Notes: a model not told the origin generated them from the sequence alone. A DNA stretch of 64,000 bases from Branchiostoma lanceolatum (GCF_035083965.1 NC_089732.1:6821383-6885382), one strand, 5' to 3'; positions 11,652-24,289 are shown, counted from the first letter of the stretch. Made by a program: numbers and translations.

Positions 11652-13551
11652 AGACAAAAACCCCAAGAGACCCTCATTGCCCAGGGAAAGTGAAGACATC
11701 ACCACACTGCGAGAAAAGCACAGTCCCTGTCTGTGCAATCAAGGTACACAGTCAACAACAACAACAAAACAAAAACACAAGAGACAAACTGCCAGCAACG
11801 AACTGCTTCCATTGCCTCCTTCCACAGATCTTAAAACACTGCTTTTGTAGAGTCCATCTACCAGAAAGATTCCCCTATGGGGAAACTAAGGTAAACATGA
11901 ACTTTTGTTTAGTACATACAACTGTATTATATGTGCCATCACGTTTTGAATACCTGTTTTAAGTTGTCTAGAAAAACAACACAATCTCGTAGCACAAGTG
12001 CAATAGATTCATCTATTGAAAAATCCTTAGCGTGTGTAGTTTTACATACAAGGCAAACAATGGTTTACACGTTGTACAAAAGCGATCTATGTCAAGTTTG
12101 GATGTGTTGAAGAAAGTACAGGTAAATTTTGTGGTGTTTCTACTCAAAACCTTGTCAGTTATTTTGACCGTACTCACTTGGTGCAAGTTTGAAATTGGCA
12201 TTCTGTGTACAGTTCTGGCTTTTTCCACTCAAATCTTGTTTTTAATGTGGGAAGATTCCTGTAGCTTGTAGTCTGTTAGCCAGAGCTAGAATATGAAATT
12301 TTGACTCGTTCTCCAATTAGTTTGCCACACATATGATGCAGTTCGTCACTGAAAACTGTTTCTTCTGATGGACAACTAAGTTGTTTATACAGTTTCTATG
12401 TTGTACACAGTTTGCATGGTTACTGTACTTTCAGTGTGTCAGTTAAAAATTCAAATATTTGTGGCCTTTTTTGCTGAATTATGTTTATCTACATTTTGTG
12501 TATGTCTAAAAATGTTACCACTGATAGCTTCCCCACCCCCACGACCGAGTCTTGTGATCCAATTATCACATTCTCCTTGCAGAAAAGGACCGATTCATTT
12601 ATGTTTTTAAGGGTGATAGATATGTTTCTAAGACTGCTAATTGTAAGAATGACCAGGAAATATATCATTACATTTATTGAATTTTTTGTCAGAAGATGAC
12701 ATGAACTATTGTTGGTGCCCACTGTTTTTCTGTGTCTTGGTTTTACTTGGATATCTGATTACAAACTTAAAATGTTAAAGACCTCTTTTACCATGTTAAG
12801 TAGAAGTTGAAAGTTTCTTGTTGGCTCAAATGAAGACATCAAAACTTCAATTTTATTCCAAGTATATATATTTATTTCTATCCCATGGTTTTGTACTGCC
12901 TGAATTCAACATTAAATTTGAAAATGTGTACATGGTACATAGACTGATAATTAAAAGCTGTTAATAATCAAAATAATACTTTAAATTCATATAGAAATTT
13001 GTGTATACCCTCAGTCAGTCAGTAAAAGTATTAGCAGCTGAGCAATCATAAAATACCTCTTTTGAAATAACCATATTTTAAAAAATAACCATATCTTAAA
13101 AAGTACATTGACAATAAAAGTTTAAACAAATCAATATCATAAATGGATTAGAAAATCAGTGATATTAGTTTGAAGACTAATAAAGCAATAATATCAATAG
13201 ATACGTGTAGCAGAACATCTTCTCGTTTGCACAACAAAATGTATAAGAAAAAAAGTGTCCCAAGACTGTTTTGTCGCTGATTGTTTCTTGAGACAGCCAT
13301 GTCATTAAAAAAAGTGTTTAAAAGAAATGGTGCATATTGTCCCACAACAAAACTGTCTGGTAAAGAAATTTCATCCTCCTGTCACAAACAAAGGTCTTGT
13401 TTCTGTCTGCCTATCTGTTCATACGTTGGTGTCTCTTTCACGATGTAGACTCAATGCCTCCTGTGTGTCCGAAAGTATCCAAAAGTGACCAAGTGGCTTG
13501 GAATGTTTATGTCCTGAAAATCCATGTAGTTTCAAGTTGCCTTCGTTCAAG
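11652..13551. other. Intergenic stretch: FAF1 3' UTR and membrane-protein 3' flank
   Basis: No exon can be supported here. The first part is presumably FAF1 3' UTR. The last part should be 3' UTR of the convergent gene at 13552-14544. The rest is AT-rich with no recognisable domain in any frame. A possible + strand poly(A) signal (aataaaa) lies near 13112. Confidence 0.5.
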
Positions 13552-14544
13552 TCACACCTCAACAGTAACACCCTTTAGCGGTTCCTTCTGTGCGGGTGCA
13601 TAGAGGTCATCAATGTGTCTGAAGGCTGAAATAATCTCGGCAACAAACAGAGTAACAGACAGCATCAGCCATAAGCACGCCATGATGAGAAAGACCGTGT
13701 TTAACAGACCGGAGATGATCAGGTATGTTAAGACGACGATGATGGGTATCTGAGTGCCGATCGTGAACTTGAAGAGTTGTTGTAAACACATGTGCTCTAT
13801 CACACCTATTGTCGATGCGTATATACATATGTAAATGACTATGATGCCAGAAAGGGTGTCTTCCGAAACCTCAAACATCAACTCAGCAATCCGTCCGTAC
13901 AGTATGATACTTTTGAGAGCCATGTAACTCATCAGACAAGCAAGCTTGTTCTGGATGATGACACGCAATCCCAACTCCAGACGTGTTAGCCCTTCTGCTG
14001 GCACCAAGGAAAGGTGTGCAAAGAGGACACCTAGCACAACAGTCATGAACTGCACAAACTTGACGACTGCCATGCCTACAAGTGCGTTCTCCCTAACAAA
14101 GAAATGGGATGTTATTTCACAAAGCAACATGAATATTAGTGTGCATAAGAGTTCTTTGTAAAAACCCAAACCTAGTGGAACAATTTCCAAGGGTCTGTCT
14201 TTGCATGTTACTAATTCCTGTAAGTCTGTGGTGTAGCACTGACAGTCGCATTCCACATTTTTCTCTTCTTCACAAATCTTAAGTCTCCACGCAGGACTTG
14301 TCCCTGAAAGTTCTACGGTGTCGCAGGAATTGTTGGGAACTTTCTTCGCCGATGTGCCGTTACAGCACGCCGTCTCTGAACACGGACCCCGAGCCCTTGA
14401 CCTTCGCCGACAGACAGATATGACGATTCCGACCAGAAGTGTGCTGACCACCAGCCACATGACCACAGGGGGGAAGGGAATAGAATGGAACAGCCCAGTC
14501 TGTATCCCGAAGCTGAGATCCTCCATGTTGTTCTGTCAGTGTCC
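13552..14544 (-). CDS. Unrecognised multi-pass membrane protein, 324 aa, single coding exon
   Basis: The ATG is at 14526 and the stop at 13552. A 3' splice site (ccttctacag) at 14545 places 18 nt of 5' UTR on the same exon, so an upstream non-coding exon is expected. I do not recognise the family. Visible are one N-terminal transmembrane segment (about residues 21-40, MWLVVSTLLVGIVISVC), a basic RRRSRARG motif behind it, a cysteine-containing hydrophilic stretch (about 45-110, including CDCQC), then five or six further hydrophobic segments between residues 117 and 303. The C-terminus is hydrophilic. Predicted place is a cellular membrane. It could be a lineage-restricted orphan or a diverged transporter-like or TMEM family. 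The long open frame with splice-consistent 5' context supports a real gene. Confidence 0.7.
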
Positions 14545-14565
14545 CTGTAGAAGGTAAAACAAAGA

Positions 14566-14770
14566 AAGTTAGACGACAATGTTAGACGAGAACGTTAGAC
14601 GACGACAGACGACAACGTTAGACGACAACGTCAGACGAGAGCATTAGACAAGAGCGTTAGACGACAGCGTCAGACGACAGTGTGAGACAACAACGTGAGA
14701 CGACAACGTGAGATGACAATGTGAGACGACAACGTGAGACAACAACGTGAGATAATTACGTGAGACAAGT
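14566..14770. repeat. Degenerate 13 bp minisatellite (gacgacaacgtga)
   Basis: A run of about 15 imperfect units of the form aacgt(t/g)agacgac, with gac/caa and t/g variants, lies directly upstream of the splice acceptor of the 13552-14544 gene. Confidence 0.85.
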
Positions 14771-14947
14771 CCTGCACACCAGCTGGTAGTGTCTTAATGG
14801 GGGGGTGGGCTGCCGTCCTGACAACATTTTACGCTATATGAAATTCAAGAGGACTGTCTATGTATTATGCTAAATTCAGGAAGTCACTGCCTTTGCGCTA
14901 AATTTTTGCCTCCTCGTAATGAATTATGGGAGCCTCAGATGGATTAC

Positions 14948-15250
14948 AGGGGTGTCTCTGTGGTGTAGTGGTCTGCGCTTCTGTCTCTCACCACATCTGG
15001 TTCAAATTACTTGGACCAGAAGGACTGGGGTTCAAGCCCCAGGTAGGACACCTCTAGACAAGAGGCGCATTGAGTCATACCAAAGACTTTATAAAAATGG
15101 TACATACTTCTGAAACAGTATGGAAGTTAAACACACTTCACTGCCAGTGGACTAGCCCCTTGCTACAGTGATTGCACCACAGTGTGGCCCAGGGCTATGA
15201 AACGGAGATGGGCACCGCCCTATACATCAATAATGGTGTAGGAGGATTTA
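14948..15250 (+). mobile_element. tRNA-derived SINE
   Basis: The head has an A-box-like tggtgtagtggtctgcg (14961 onward) and a B box ggttcaagcccc (15029-15040). The body contains gagtcataccaaagacttta and a tail with ggccca(a/g)ggctat and gagatgggc. A second copy in opposite orientation at 59800-60090 shares head, body and tail, which confirms a dispersed family. Confidence 0.8.
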
Positions 15251-17259
15251 AACTAAACAGATGGATTACAGTAAATTAGTTAAATTAACTTAGACACTAA
15301 GTTATGAGTGCTGAGAAAAACTTCTTCCTGTACATTAATAACACTTATGTCTACAAGCTTGCATTCTTGTATATCACACACAGTTATGACATTTTATCTT
15401 CTCTCTTAGCTTTGTTTTTAGCTTAGTTTTGTTTTCATTAAAGGGCATTTGTTTGATACATGCTCATACAGTCTGTGTATAAAATGCACTGTCCCTGGTT
15501 AATGCTACACTCTACAGTCTCCACTACAGCATACAGAATGAATGGTCCCACAACTATGGCCACCATAGCTTCTCACCTACTAGTATACAGCTTGTAATCA
15601 CACACGAACGTACAATGTTTTTCTTCACCTGACATCAGGCAGGCACTGAAGACACAAACAGTGGGTGTCGTGAGAAAATATCATCATGTTCTTCCACGGA
15701 CATTATCATTGGTATTATAATTGGTACTTCTGAAAACAACAAGACACTGGGAACGAGTTACGAACTGTGGACAAAACTCGTGCCCAGTAAAATGAGTGAT
15801 GACCTCATCCAGCGTTTTAATCAACAAATGCGGGTGTTCAGTTGCATCGCATGTCCCCAAGCGGAACAAATATTCTGTGGCTTTAGTGTTAAACCACCAT
15901 ACTAACACTACTTAAATCCAGTGCTACCTATTTAAGAACGTACCCGGACTATACTACTGAAACTGGCTATTGTGCTGTATGGTTATTGTTTACAAACATA
16001 GTTTAGGGAGGGGTAAACATTACTACCTGTCTGAAAACATTTCCACACCAAAAGTGTAGATCCCTAAAAGAGTGGTTGTTCAACTACATGTAAAAGCTAA
16101 CTTCTACACTTTCAAAAGCCGCAGTATCATCTGAGCACAACCCAGTTACTCCTATATTACATTCTATATAATGTCCTTGGTGACACATAAGTTGGGCTTT
16201 CATGCATAGCAGATCGCTGGGTGCTTAAAATGACAGGACAAGCGCCACAACTTACTGTGTCTCTGCAAATGTTGGGTACAACTTCCAGTCCGATCTAGTC
16301 CGTGTTGTGCCCTCCTACTTTTGAGCACAAACACGAAGGTCAGACTACCTGTACTGTGTCTGCAGCCTGCTCAACCGGTTAGACTACTGTCCGACAAGCC
16401 ACAAGGTATGATTAATTTTTAAATGCTGTCAGCTGACTTGAGAACAATGCGGCTAGCTCCCCCTGCCGGAGAGCACCGCGGTCTGACACACTTGTTTTCA
16501 CATGTAAGGCACAGGAAGACAACTTTTGTTTGTTTTCACTTACCGAGAAAAGATCAATTCTGTGGGGCTGTGAGATATTGGCGGCTTTCACGAGCACGCA
16601 TTCGGAGAAAGCCGCCGGACCGTAACGTTTCAGCAAACACAGGTGAAACAATGACCTCATAGAAGACAAACAACAATGCTAGAAACTCTTTTTTAAGTAC
16701 GGAAATATTTAACGTTAACTGTTTGAACAGTGGGATTTTCTGTCCGATTTGGATTTAAAAAAATGCAGAGGACAGACATGGGCTCGTAGATCAGAAAAGC
16801 CAGTAAGGGTCCGGGCACAATCGTCGCACGACAGACTAGAAAGTCTTGAGCCAGTCGTGGTTGTGTTGTACGAAATTCGTCTGTCTGTCTTGCGACGGGA
16901 AATGTTGCCGTAGATCCCTGTCGACAGTCGTGTCTGTCACAGCCGCGCTAAAAATCCAACGACAAAAATAAATCGTACGACCGCGTCGTGTGGTGTTTGT
17001 ATGTCGTCTATGTACGAGCTTGTGTGCGCTTACACGCCCAAGGCGTAATGCTACGGGATAAGCCTGTCCCTCAACCATGTCGGAGGGATTCAGGTATTTG
17101 GGGCTGTTCCACAATGGTTTCAGGAGGGGGCATCAAATCGTCCCCAACACAGGTGACTTGTTGAAACAGCCCTGGTTTCATGTATAGTACCACGGCGATG
17201 TTTAACTATAACGTTCGTGATTCTCTGTTCCAAAAATTCTGTGTAGTAGGTTTGCGATG
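15251..17259. other. Intergenic DNA, no supported gene
   Basis: Open frames are short (under 90 codons) and none shows domain-like composition or splice support. A relatively CG-rich stretch around 16420-17060 could hold a promoter or upstream non-coding exon of the minus-strand gene at 13552-14544, but nothing in the sequence proves it. Confidence 0.4.
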
Positions 17260-17374
17260 TTAGCCTGGGTGCCATCCTATTTCTACCGGGGCTCCTACAC
17301 TCGCTACCCTAAAAAAAATTTTTTAGGGTAGCGAGTGTAGGAGCCCCGGTAGAAATAGGATGGCACCCAGGCTA
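17260..17374. mobile_element. 115 bp near-perfect hairpin MITE with 8 bp target-site duplication
   Basis: The left arm starts ttagcctgggtgccatccta and continues through ctaccggggctcctacactc to ccctaaaa. The right arm is its near-exact complement, ending cccaggcta. Both flanks read TTGCGATG (17252-17259 and 17375-17382), the 8 bp duplication expected of hAT-type insertion. The lack of divergence between arms implies a young insertion or one maintained by conversion. Confidence 0.9.
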
Positions 17375-17382
17375 TTGCGATG

Positions 17383-20300
17383 TAGCTATCTCGTTTTTAC
17401 CTTTACTCTTCAACTTTTGTGCGTCATAGGGCTGACAATTACGTCTTTTGGTTGCAATGAAAAAATAAATAAATGAGATAATTTGGGCACGACATAACAC
17501 GAACAAAGCTTTTTCAACCGTCTTTTGTTGATCGAAAAGGTCTTAAGGGTGTTGGACATCTGGTCTGCGAACTAAAGAATAGCTTGCTCATCATCTCCGC
17601 TTCCTGCCTACTAATATTTTACCCAGGTATCCATAAGACCTATATCCGTGCGTAAGTGTCCACGCCTTTTGCCTATGTTTGTTTTCTTACCTGTAAGTAG
17701 TCGTAGGACGATGCCAGAGGTTTACACTGTGATCCGAGAACACCAGTACATCTTTCGCTTTTCGTGCAGGACAGAAAGAAAGCTGAATTTGCGGAAGGTA
17801 GCACTTTTCTAATGATGAGGTTTCAAGTAGGCTGTTTCTGTGCGATTTTTGAGTGGAAGTTCCGGTGTGGCAATAAACGATGGCACGACCTCACACGGAA
17901 GCCATTGTTACAGGTGGCCCGTTCTTACATCGCGCACATACCTGCTTCTAACGTCTGTGACAAACTTGTCGTTCACATGGCGTACACAACATAAGCAGCG
18001 CAGCATCTGTTCCCAATTATTAGAAAGTCAATGTAGTTCCAGTGTTGGCAAGGTTCATGCAGAAATAAATACCACAGCTGGCGTCGAAAGAAACAGAGGG
18101 ATATACGATTTGCCCCTACATAACTGTTACATGTATCTGCGGGTGAACATGCTACAAAATCATGTATACAGATATCACACAATAAAAGAAGTCGAACACC
18201 CAGGATACACACCTCTACCGACTCACCTATATTTCAACCCTGCACGGTACGAAGAAACGTACTTTCCCCGCGTCTTTCAGCAGAGAACACGGCATACAAC
18301 AGCGTAGACCATCTGAAACCGTTTCTGTCGGAAGACTGTCCAAGGTGGATCGTCGGTAGCTGGTCCCCTGTGCAGAAGTGACGCCCTGTGACTGTGTGAG
18401 TGAAGGAACTGATGTGTCGTCTGCTGTGAGTGTATCTAAGCTCTCGCCACTGTACACTCTTCAAACACGCGGGCACTCAACTAGCAATTCACTCTGAATC
18501 TCGCTTTACTTTGCCATTGACTTTGAATGGATGGGCTCTCTAGGGGTTTCGGTTCGTTTTGAATCGCAATGTATTCTTGATGGCATATTAGTCACAGTTT
18601 TGTCACTGGTGTAACGCAGTCTGGTCATGGTTTTTCAGCTAGCTATCGAAGTGCCATAGAAAACTAACAGAGAAATTGTTCTGAAAGACCACAAAAGAGC
18701 CTCTGAGCTTACAGGTGCGGCCTACATTACAGGACAAGAAGTGACCCGCTACGAAATACGCCAAGAGCTTCTATTTACCGTGTTTTGTTAACCACAGACC
18801 ACCTCGTCATGTCATGAAGGAATTTTGAGTCGAGTCGGTCGACCGAATCCTCGTCTGTGTCAACATCACTCTCCAAGCAGAGGTTCGACTCTTGCTGTTT
18901 TTGGTGACATGATTATATATAAAGAAAAAGGGACAAAATTGAAAGCTCGACAAAAACACATATTAAAGAACACGTCAAAAACCAGCCAGAGCCGAACCTC
19001 TGCTTGGAGAGTATATCAACTTGCATAAGATATGTCGGTACGTTCGACAAAAATTACACAGACACAAAGTTTTCTTGGCAAGTACAGTCAGAATCAAAGA
19101 TGCAAACTTGCAGTAAGTATAAATGTCTCCCAAGTCTCAACCTACGTACATTTCACCTCAATACGCACCAACACGCTGACAAATGAGGTAGACATCAATA
19201 TTAAACCTTGAAATCATTGTGGGCAAAACTATCCACCCTTGAATGTTGATCATTTTTACAGCTTGCGCTACAGATCTGTTGTCATCAATTCGTGGTCACG
19301 AAACTTGGTCAAGTACATGGTTGTGATGACAGAAAACAATTACCGCTTTACGCTAAGGGTAAACCTGTACGGCAACTTTTAGGCACGTTTTGTTGTGTTA
19401 AAGACCTTTTATCGGCACGGCAAGGGCACGCGGCTTAGTTTTCGGTAACTTCTATCAAAGTCCTTTCGTAATAGAGATCAACCATTTTATAAAGCAAGGG
19501 TTCTCTATAGAAGATTTTGAATGTAAAACCTCTGTCGTCAAACTTGTCCAACAATGAACGTGTCTGTATGGGATGATGGTGCATGCACATGTGATAAATT
19601 ATGCATAGCAGGTGCTACAAATGATCCAAAGATAGGGCCCTCACAAGGCCAGCATATGGCCAGGTTATTGTTGCTGTTGCATAATTCTGTGATGTCGTCA
19701 TGTATTGAAAAGGTTGGTGATTGCAGAGCTCCTAGTATTTTTGCACAATAAGATATTTCATCAAATATTGATTGATATACATATATTGAATATAATTATA
19801 TATAAACGATATACTGCCAGTTGAAAAGGGCGGTCTTCTAACAATGATATTTTCTTTTGCGCATTTCATGTTCCTATGCTAACAATATTATCTTGTTGAG
19901 AGGTTGTGTTTCCGCAAGAATTGTCCCAGAACCCTCCGAATCCGTCAAACTATGACGGCTTTGTTCAACATCTTTTTATAGATAGCGTTATTGTAAACCG
20001 TCTATGCGGTGTTTAGTACGCGTGGATAATGTTACTCACGACTGAATATGTTTCACAGTGTGACTTTATCATGGTCAGTGTGTCTCTCCTTTAGGTGTGC
20101 ATCATTGGATATGATAGAAATCAAATAGAACGCTAGTAAAGAACGTTTTGGCTAAGGGTTTTAATTCAGTTCGCAAAGGAAATGTTTGGTTCCTACATGG
20201 GGTTAGTATTGAGGTGCAGAACAGTTGAAAATTCTTAATTTGATCTATCGATTGTCGTAATTGTAGTACTAGTCCCTTAACACTTTGTTTACATTATGCC

Positions 20301-20918
20301 GGATTCGGATGATTATTGTTCTTATAACTTACCTTGTTTTCCTTTGGCAGGAGGAATTGATGAAGTTTGATGACGCAGTTTGAGTGAACATGTGTGATCA
20401 CAGGTGTCACACAAAGCCAACTTCTCTGTCACTAGAGCAGGTTTCCTTCCAGATACCGCTACCGATGGCCCTGGTGGAAGGTTTCGTCCTGCTGGGATGT
20501 TTACGACGGATATTCTTAATCAATATTAATCATCTAACCTTGTCGAAATGACCGATAGAAAAATGACAAATACAGAATTAGAAACAAAGGACAAGATGTA
20601 TTTATGACCGCACGCGTCCAACACACTTGAATGTACTTCGTGCATACACAATACTCCACTTATATGTATATGTGGTAAGTGTAGACTATCCGTATAGCTT
20701 ATTTTCATATAATGTGACTTGAGCTGATCGAAACTTGACTTGAAAATTACACGTGAGCGAAGTTGGCTCATTTGCATACTGTTCCAACATTGGTCTGATT
20801 TATCAAATAACGTAACAGGATGTTCTACATGTAGTAAATTATCAGGGCGCGGTAAAATTTTCTGCACTGTTAACGAAAGAAACGGTTGCCGGAAAAGGCC
20901 AGGAGTGTTTATATAAAC
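17383..20918. other. Intergenic DNA, no supported gene
   Basis: Several frames stay open for 60-155 codons (for example 17840-18307) but lack domain features, and overlapping frames are equally long. The only structured item is the small inverted repeat at 18871-19011. A run of AT-rich sequence lies at 19750-19810. Confidence 0.4.
18871..19011. repeat. Small inverted-repeat element with ends CTCTCCAAGCAGAGGTTCG
   Basis: ctctccaagcagaggttcg at the left is matched by cgaacctctgcttggagag at the right. The inner part has ctcgacaaaaac and caaaaaccagcc, which recur at 25345-25622. The terminal motif is also seen inside the palindrome arms (near 21170 and 23830) and near 56380. Confidence 0.6.
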
Positions 20919-21066
20919 CAGGTAGAAGGAAGGTTAGAGATGGTGTGTGCCTGAAAACGTGTCCCGTCCGGGACGACTTTTTTTAAGTCGTGGCGTTTGG
21001 AACCGCCGCACGACGGGCACTACAACCTCTTCTCTTGCCTTTCTTAAAGATTAAGAGTCGCAAAGG

Positions 21067-21342
21067 CTAATTATAAAGACCTAAACACTGGAACAACAAG
21101 TACATGATGGATATAAAAACAAGTAAGAAGTCAAGCAAAGGGCCAAAGTTGTCATAGCAAGTCAGACAAGCTCTCCAAGCAGATGTTAGGGTGAAAGCTC
21201 GTAATGTATTCTGAGTGACGACAGGGATTCCCTGACAGTCACTCACCTCATACAAACAGATGAACAGTTGGGTAAAGGCTAAAGCTGTTAAGGGAAAACG
21301 GATGATGTCCACATGTATCCTTAACCTACTCATTACGTACAA
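21067..21342 (-). CDS. Hypothetical 91 aa ORF in the left palindrome arm (possible mobile-element or decayed gene fragment)
   Basis: The ORF runs from MYVMSRLRIHVDIIRFPLTA to a hydrophobic C-terminus (FLLVFISIMYLLFQC), with two likely membrane-spanning stretches and cysteine pairs between. The mirror copy at 23601-23954 (+) keeps the frame with about 75% residue identity over the shared part. Conservation may only reflect the shared duplication. I recognise no family. Confidence 0.25.
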   Translation of the reverse strand: MYVMSRLRIHVDIIRFPLTALAFTQLFICLYEVSDCQGIPVVTQNTLRAFTLTSAWRACLTCYDNFGPLLDFLLVFISIMYLLFQCLGLYN

Positions 21343-23600
21343 GATATGATGAAAACATGAATGTAGGTGGCGCTTCGACTGACGGACATGGTGTTACATG
21401 GACTCCTCGCGCGGCGCCTACAAATCGATCCTTTTTATGTCAACTAGTGTCTTAAAGCTTATTCTAGATGTACGTAGAGATGTCTGGATCTATTTGGAAA
21501 ATTTTTCACTGGCCTTATGCCTAATGTCGTCTCAATTTTCACGTGTTACAAGTGGGCATTGCATACCCTATCATAGCCTAATCTGCAGTACCGCTCCCGG
21601 CCGTATCATGAAAAGTGACAAAGGAGACCGTCAAATTGCCAAATTTCGGTCTTTTCGGGAATGGGGAAATCGCGAAAGACTCGCAAAGGGGTTCGACGTT
21701 TTGATGCTTTTTTGACTTTGAACTTGAAACTGTGAGCACGTAAAACAAAGCATTGTGATATTTTAGACATGTCGCCAAAATTAGACGGTATATTAGGTCA
21801 TAGATTAGATGTTTCCTGTGCATTTTACCGATAGTAGCAGTAAAATGTGAATTAATTCGTGTAAATGGTCACTTTCTGAAAGGCTACCACATTCAAGTTA
21901 AACCGTAATCTATGAAACAAGAAGACGTTGAACAAATACCACGGTGTTCATGTCTGTTTATTGATCAATAGATCCAATTTCCTTTCAAAATGCTGTAAGG
22001 TGTTTGGATTCCTTAGTAGTGCAACGGTGGATGCTATTGTGCTTATTATCATAATCTATTCAATTAGGTATGGCTGCTAGCCAAGATATGTACATGTAGT
22101 TGTTTTGTCGGAATTGCATTTTATAAGGTATATATGCTGTACTTGATAAATGTATTTATGCCATAGAAATAGTTCATCGCAGTAGTTCACTGACTTTTCT
22201 TGCTGGATACTGATGTTGCACCGATGTTTAATAAAAAATGCTCCATATCAGACCACGAGCAAAATTTCACAGAGCTTAAACAGAGCTACTCCAGGGCTTA
22301 GGTTTGACAGACCTTGGGTATGTTGTATCTATAAAAAGACAGTACTACCAAGTGTCGTCAGTCCAGTCTGGAGTACTGTAATCCATTGTCGAGATGGCTA
22401 CTGTTGTCCTTTGTCTCGAAGATCGGTGGCTGCCTTATGTCACTACTGCGTCATGAGCAAAACAAATAAATACATCTAATCTTATTATCATCACATAGAA
22501 ACATTACAAAACGTTCTTTTCCTATTTTGTAATATTTATATGTGATGATAGTAGAATCATATACATTTATACTCTTCACTCATGGGGCAGTAGTGACATA
22601 AGGAAGCCACCAGTCCTCGGGACAAAGGACAACAGTAGCCATCTTGTCTGGATTACAGTACTCCAGACACACTGGACTGACGACACTTGGTAGTTGTCAT
22701 GCGTAGGTACAACATACCCAAGAATTGCCATATCTCAAGCCTGAAGTAGCCCCAAGTAAGCTCTGACTGGAAAGTTTTGTTAGTGGTCTGATATGGTGCC
22801 TTGCTTATGAAACATCAGTGCAGCATCAGTATTCCAGCCACAAAAGTCACTGAATTACACCAATGAATCATTGCTATGTTATCGGTACATCATGATGTAC
22901 AACATTTCACACGTAAAATACATTTTCCCGATAAATCAACTTCATGTCTTAGCTACCAGCATATCACATGAATAGATTATGATAGTAAGCACCATAGCAT
23001 TCACCATTGCAGCCCCAAGTCACCAAAACACCTTTTGAAAGGAAATTGGATCTATTGATCAATAAACAGACATGAACACCGTGGTATTTGTTCAACGTCT
23101 TCTTGTTTCATAGGTTACGATTGAACTTGGATGTGACAGCCTTTCAGAAAGTGACCATTTACATGAATCAATGCACACTTTACTGCTTCTATCGGTAAAA
23201 TGCAAAGGAAACATCTAATTTGTGACCTAATATCCCATTACATTTTGGCGACATGTCTAAAATATCACAATTCTTTGTTTTACGTGCTCGCAGTTTCATG
23301 TTCAAGGTCAAATAAGCCTCAAAACGTCAAACCCCTTTGCGAGTCTTTTGCGATTTCCCCATTCCCGAAAAGACCGAAATTTGGCAATTTGACGGTCTCC
23401 TTTGTCACTTTTTATGATACGTCCGGGAGCGGTACTGCAGATTAGGCTATGATAGGGTATGCAATGTCCACTTGTAACACGTGAAAATTGAGACGACATT
23501 AGGCATAAGGCCAGTGCAAACTTTTCCAAATAGGTCCAGACATTCCTACGTACATCTAAAATAAGCTTTAAGACACTAGTTGACATAAAAAGGATCGGTT

Positions 23601-23954
23601 TTGGCGCCGCGCGAGGAGCCCATATTACACCATGTCCGCCCGTCGAAGCGCCACCTACATTCAGGTATACACCATATCTTGTACGTAATGAGTAGGTTAA
23701 GGATATACGTGGACATCATCCGTTTTCCCTTAACAGCTTTGGCCTTTACCCAACTGTTCATCTGCTTATTTGGGGTAAGGGACTGCCAGGAAATCCCTGT
23801 CGTCACTCAGAAAACATTACGAGCCTTCACCCTAACATCTACTTGGAGAGTTTGTCCGATTTGCTATGCCAACTTTGGCTTTCTACTTGACCTCTTACTT
23901 GTGTTTATGTCCATCGTGTACTTGTTGTCTCTGTGTTGGAGTCTTTACAACTAG
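23601..23954 (+). CDS. Hypothetical ORF in the right palindrome arm, mirror of 21067-21342
   Basis: The shared part starts at the second methionine region (YVMSRLRIYVDIIRFPLTA) and ends in a hydrophobic segment (LLLVFMSIVYLLSLCWSLYN). The extra N-terminal 28 residues have no counterpart frame in the other arm. Same caveats as the mirror ORF. Confidence 0.25.
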   Translation: MAPREEPILHHVRPSKRHLHSGIHHILYVMSRLRIYVDIIRFPLTALAFTQLFICLFGVRDCQEIPVVTQKTLRAFTLTSTWRVCPICYANFGFLLDLLLVFMSIVYLLSLCWSLYN

Positions 23955-24289
23955 TCTTTGCGACTCTTGATCTTTAAGAAAGGCAAGAGAAGAGGTTGTA
24001 GTGCCCGTCGTGCGGCGGTTCCAAACGCCATGACTTCCAAAAAAGTCATCCCGGACGGGACACGTTTTTAGGCACACACTACCTCCAGCCTACCTTCTTT
24101 TTCTTTTTTCTTTTTTTCTTTTTTTAACGAACTCGCTCAGTGCAAGGCCATAGGGGGCCACTCATCAAAGCACTGAACTAATTCTTACTGTAGCAGCATC
24201 TCTTCACCATAGGTCAGAAATATCAATGCTCGACTACCTGGCTTTACAAAAACTCCTGACCTTTTCCTGAGCCACGATCTGTTCATGCT

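Larger units (their letters stand above)
20919..24103. repeat. 3.2 kb palindrome: two about 1.58 kb inverted arms around a 13 bp centre
   Basis: The left arm is 20919-22511 and the right arm 22525-24103. Matching blocks along the whole length include cgtgtcccgtccgggacgac (20958 region) against its complement near 24045, the aggcaagagaagaggttgta block, and the centre attacaaaa / ttttgtaat. In a 280 bp comparison (21433-21715 against 23308-23590) I count roughly a dozen differences, so arm identity there is about 95%; outer parts are lower. No transposase is recognisable. It may be an inverted duplication or a fold-back element. Confidence 0.85.

Noticed and set aside
11228..11677. 149-codon minus-strand ORF with four identical 21-residue repeats
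   Set aside because: It is the antisense reading of the 63 bp tandem repeat; any frame without a stop in the unit stays open through all copies.
14948..15045. Functional tRNA gene
   Set aside because: The A and B boxes belong to a SINE head; cloverleaf arms are broken and a second copy shows the same non-tRNA body.
17840..18307. 155-codon plus-strand ORF
   Set aside because: No domain-like features, overlapping frames of similar length on both strands, no splice or homologue support.
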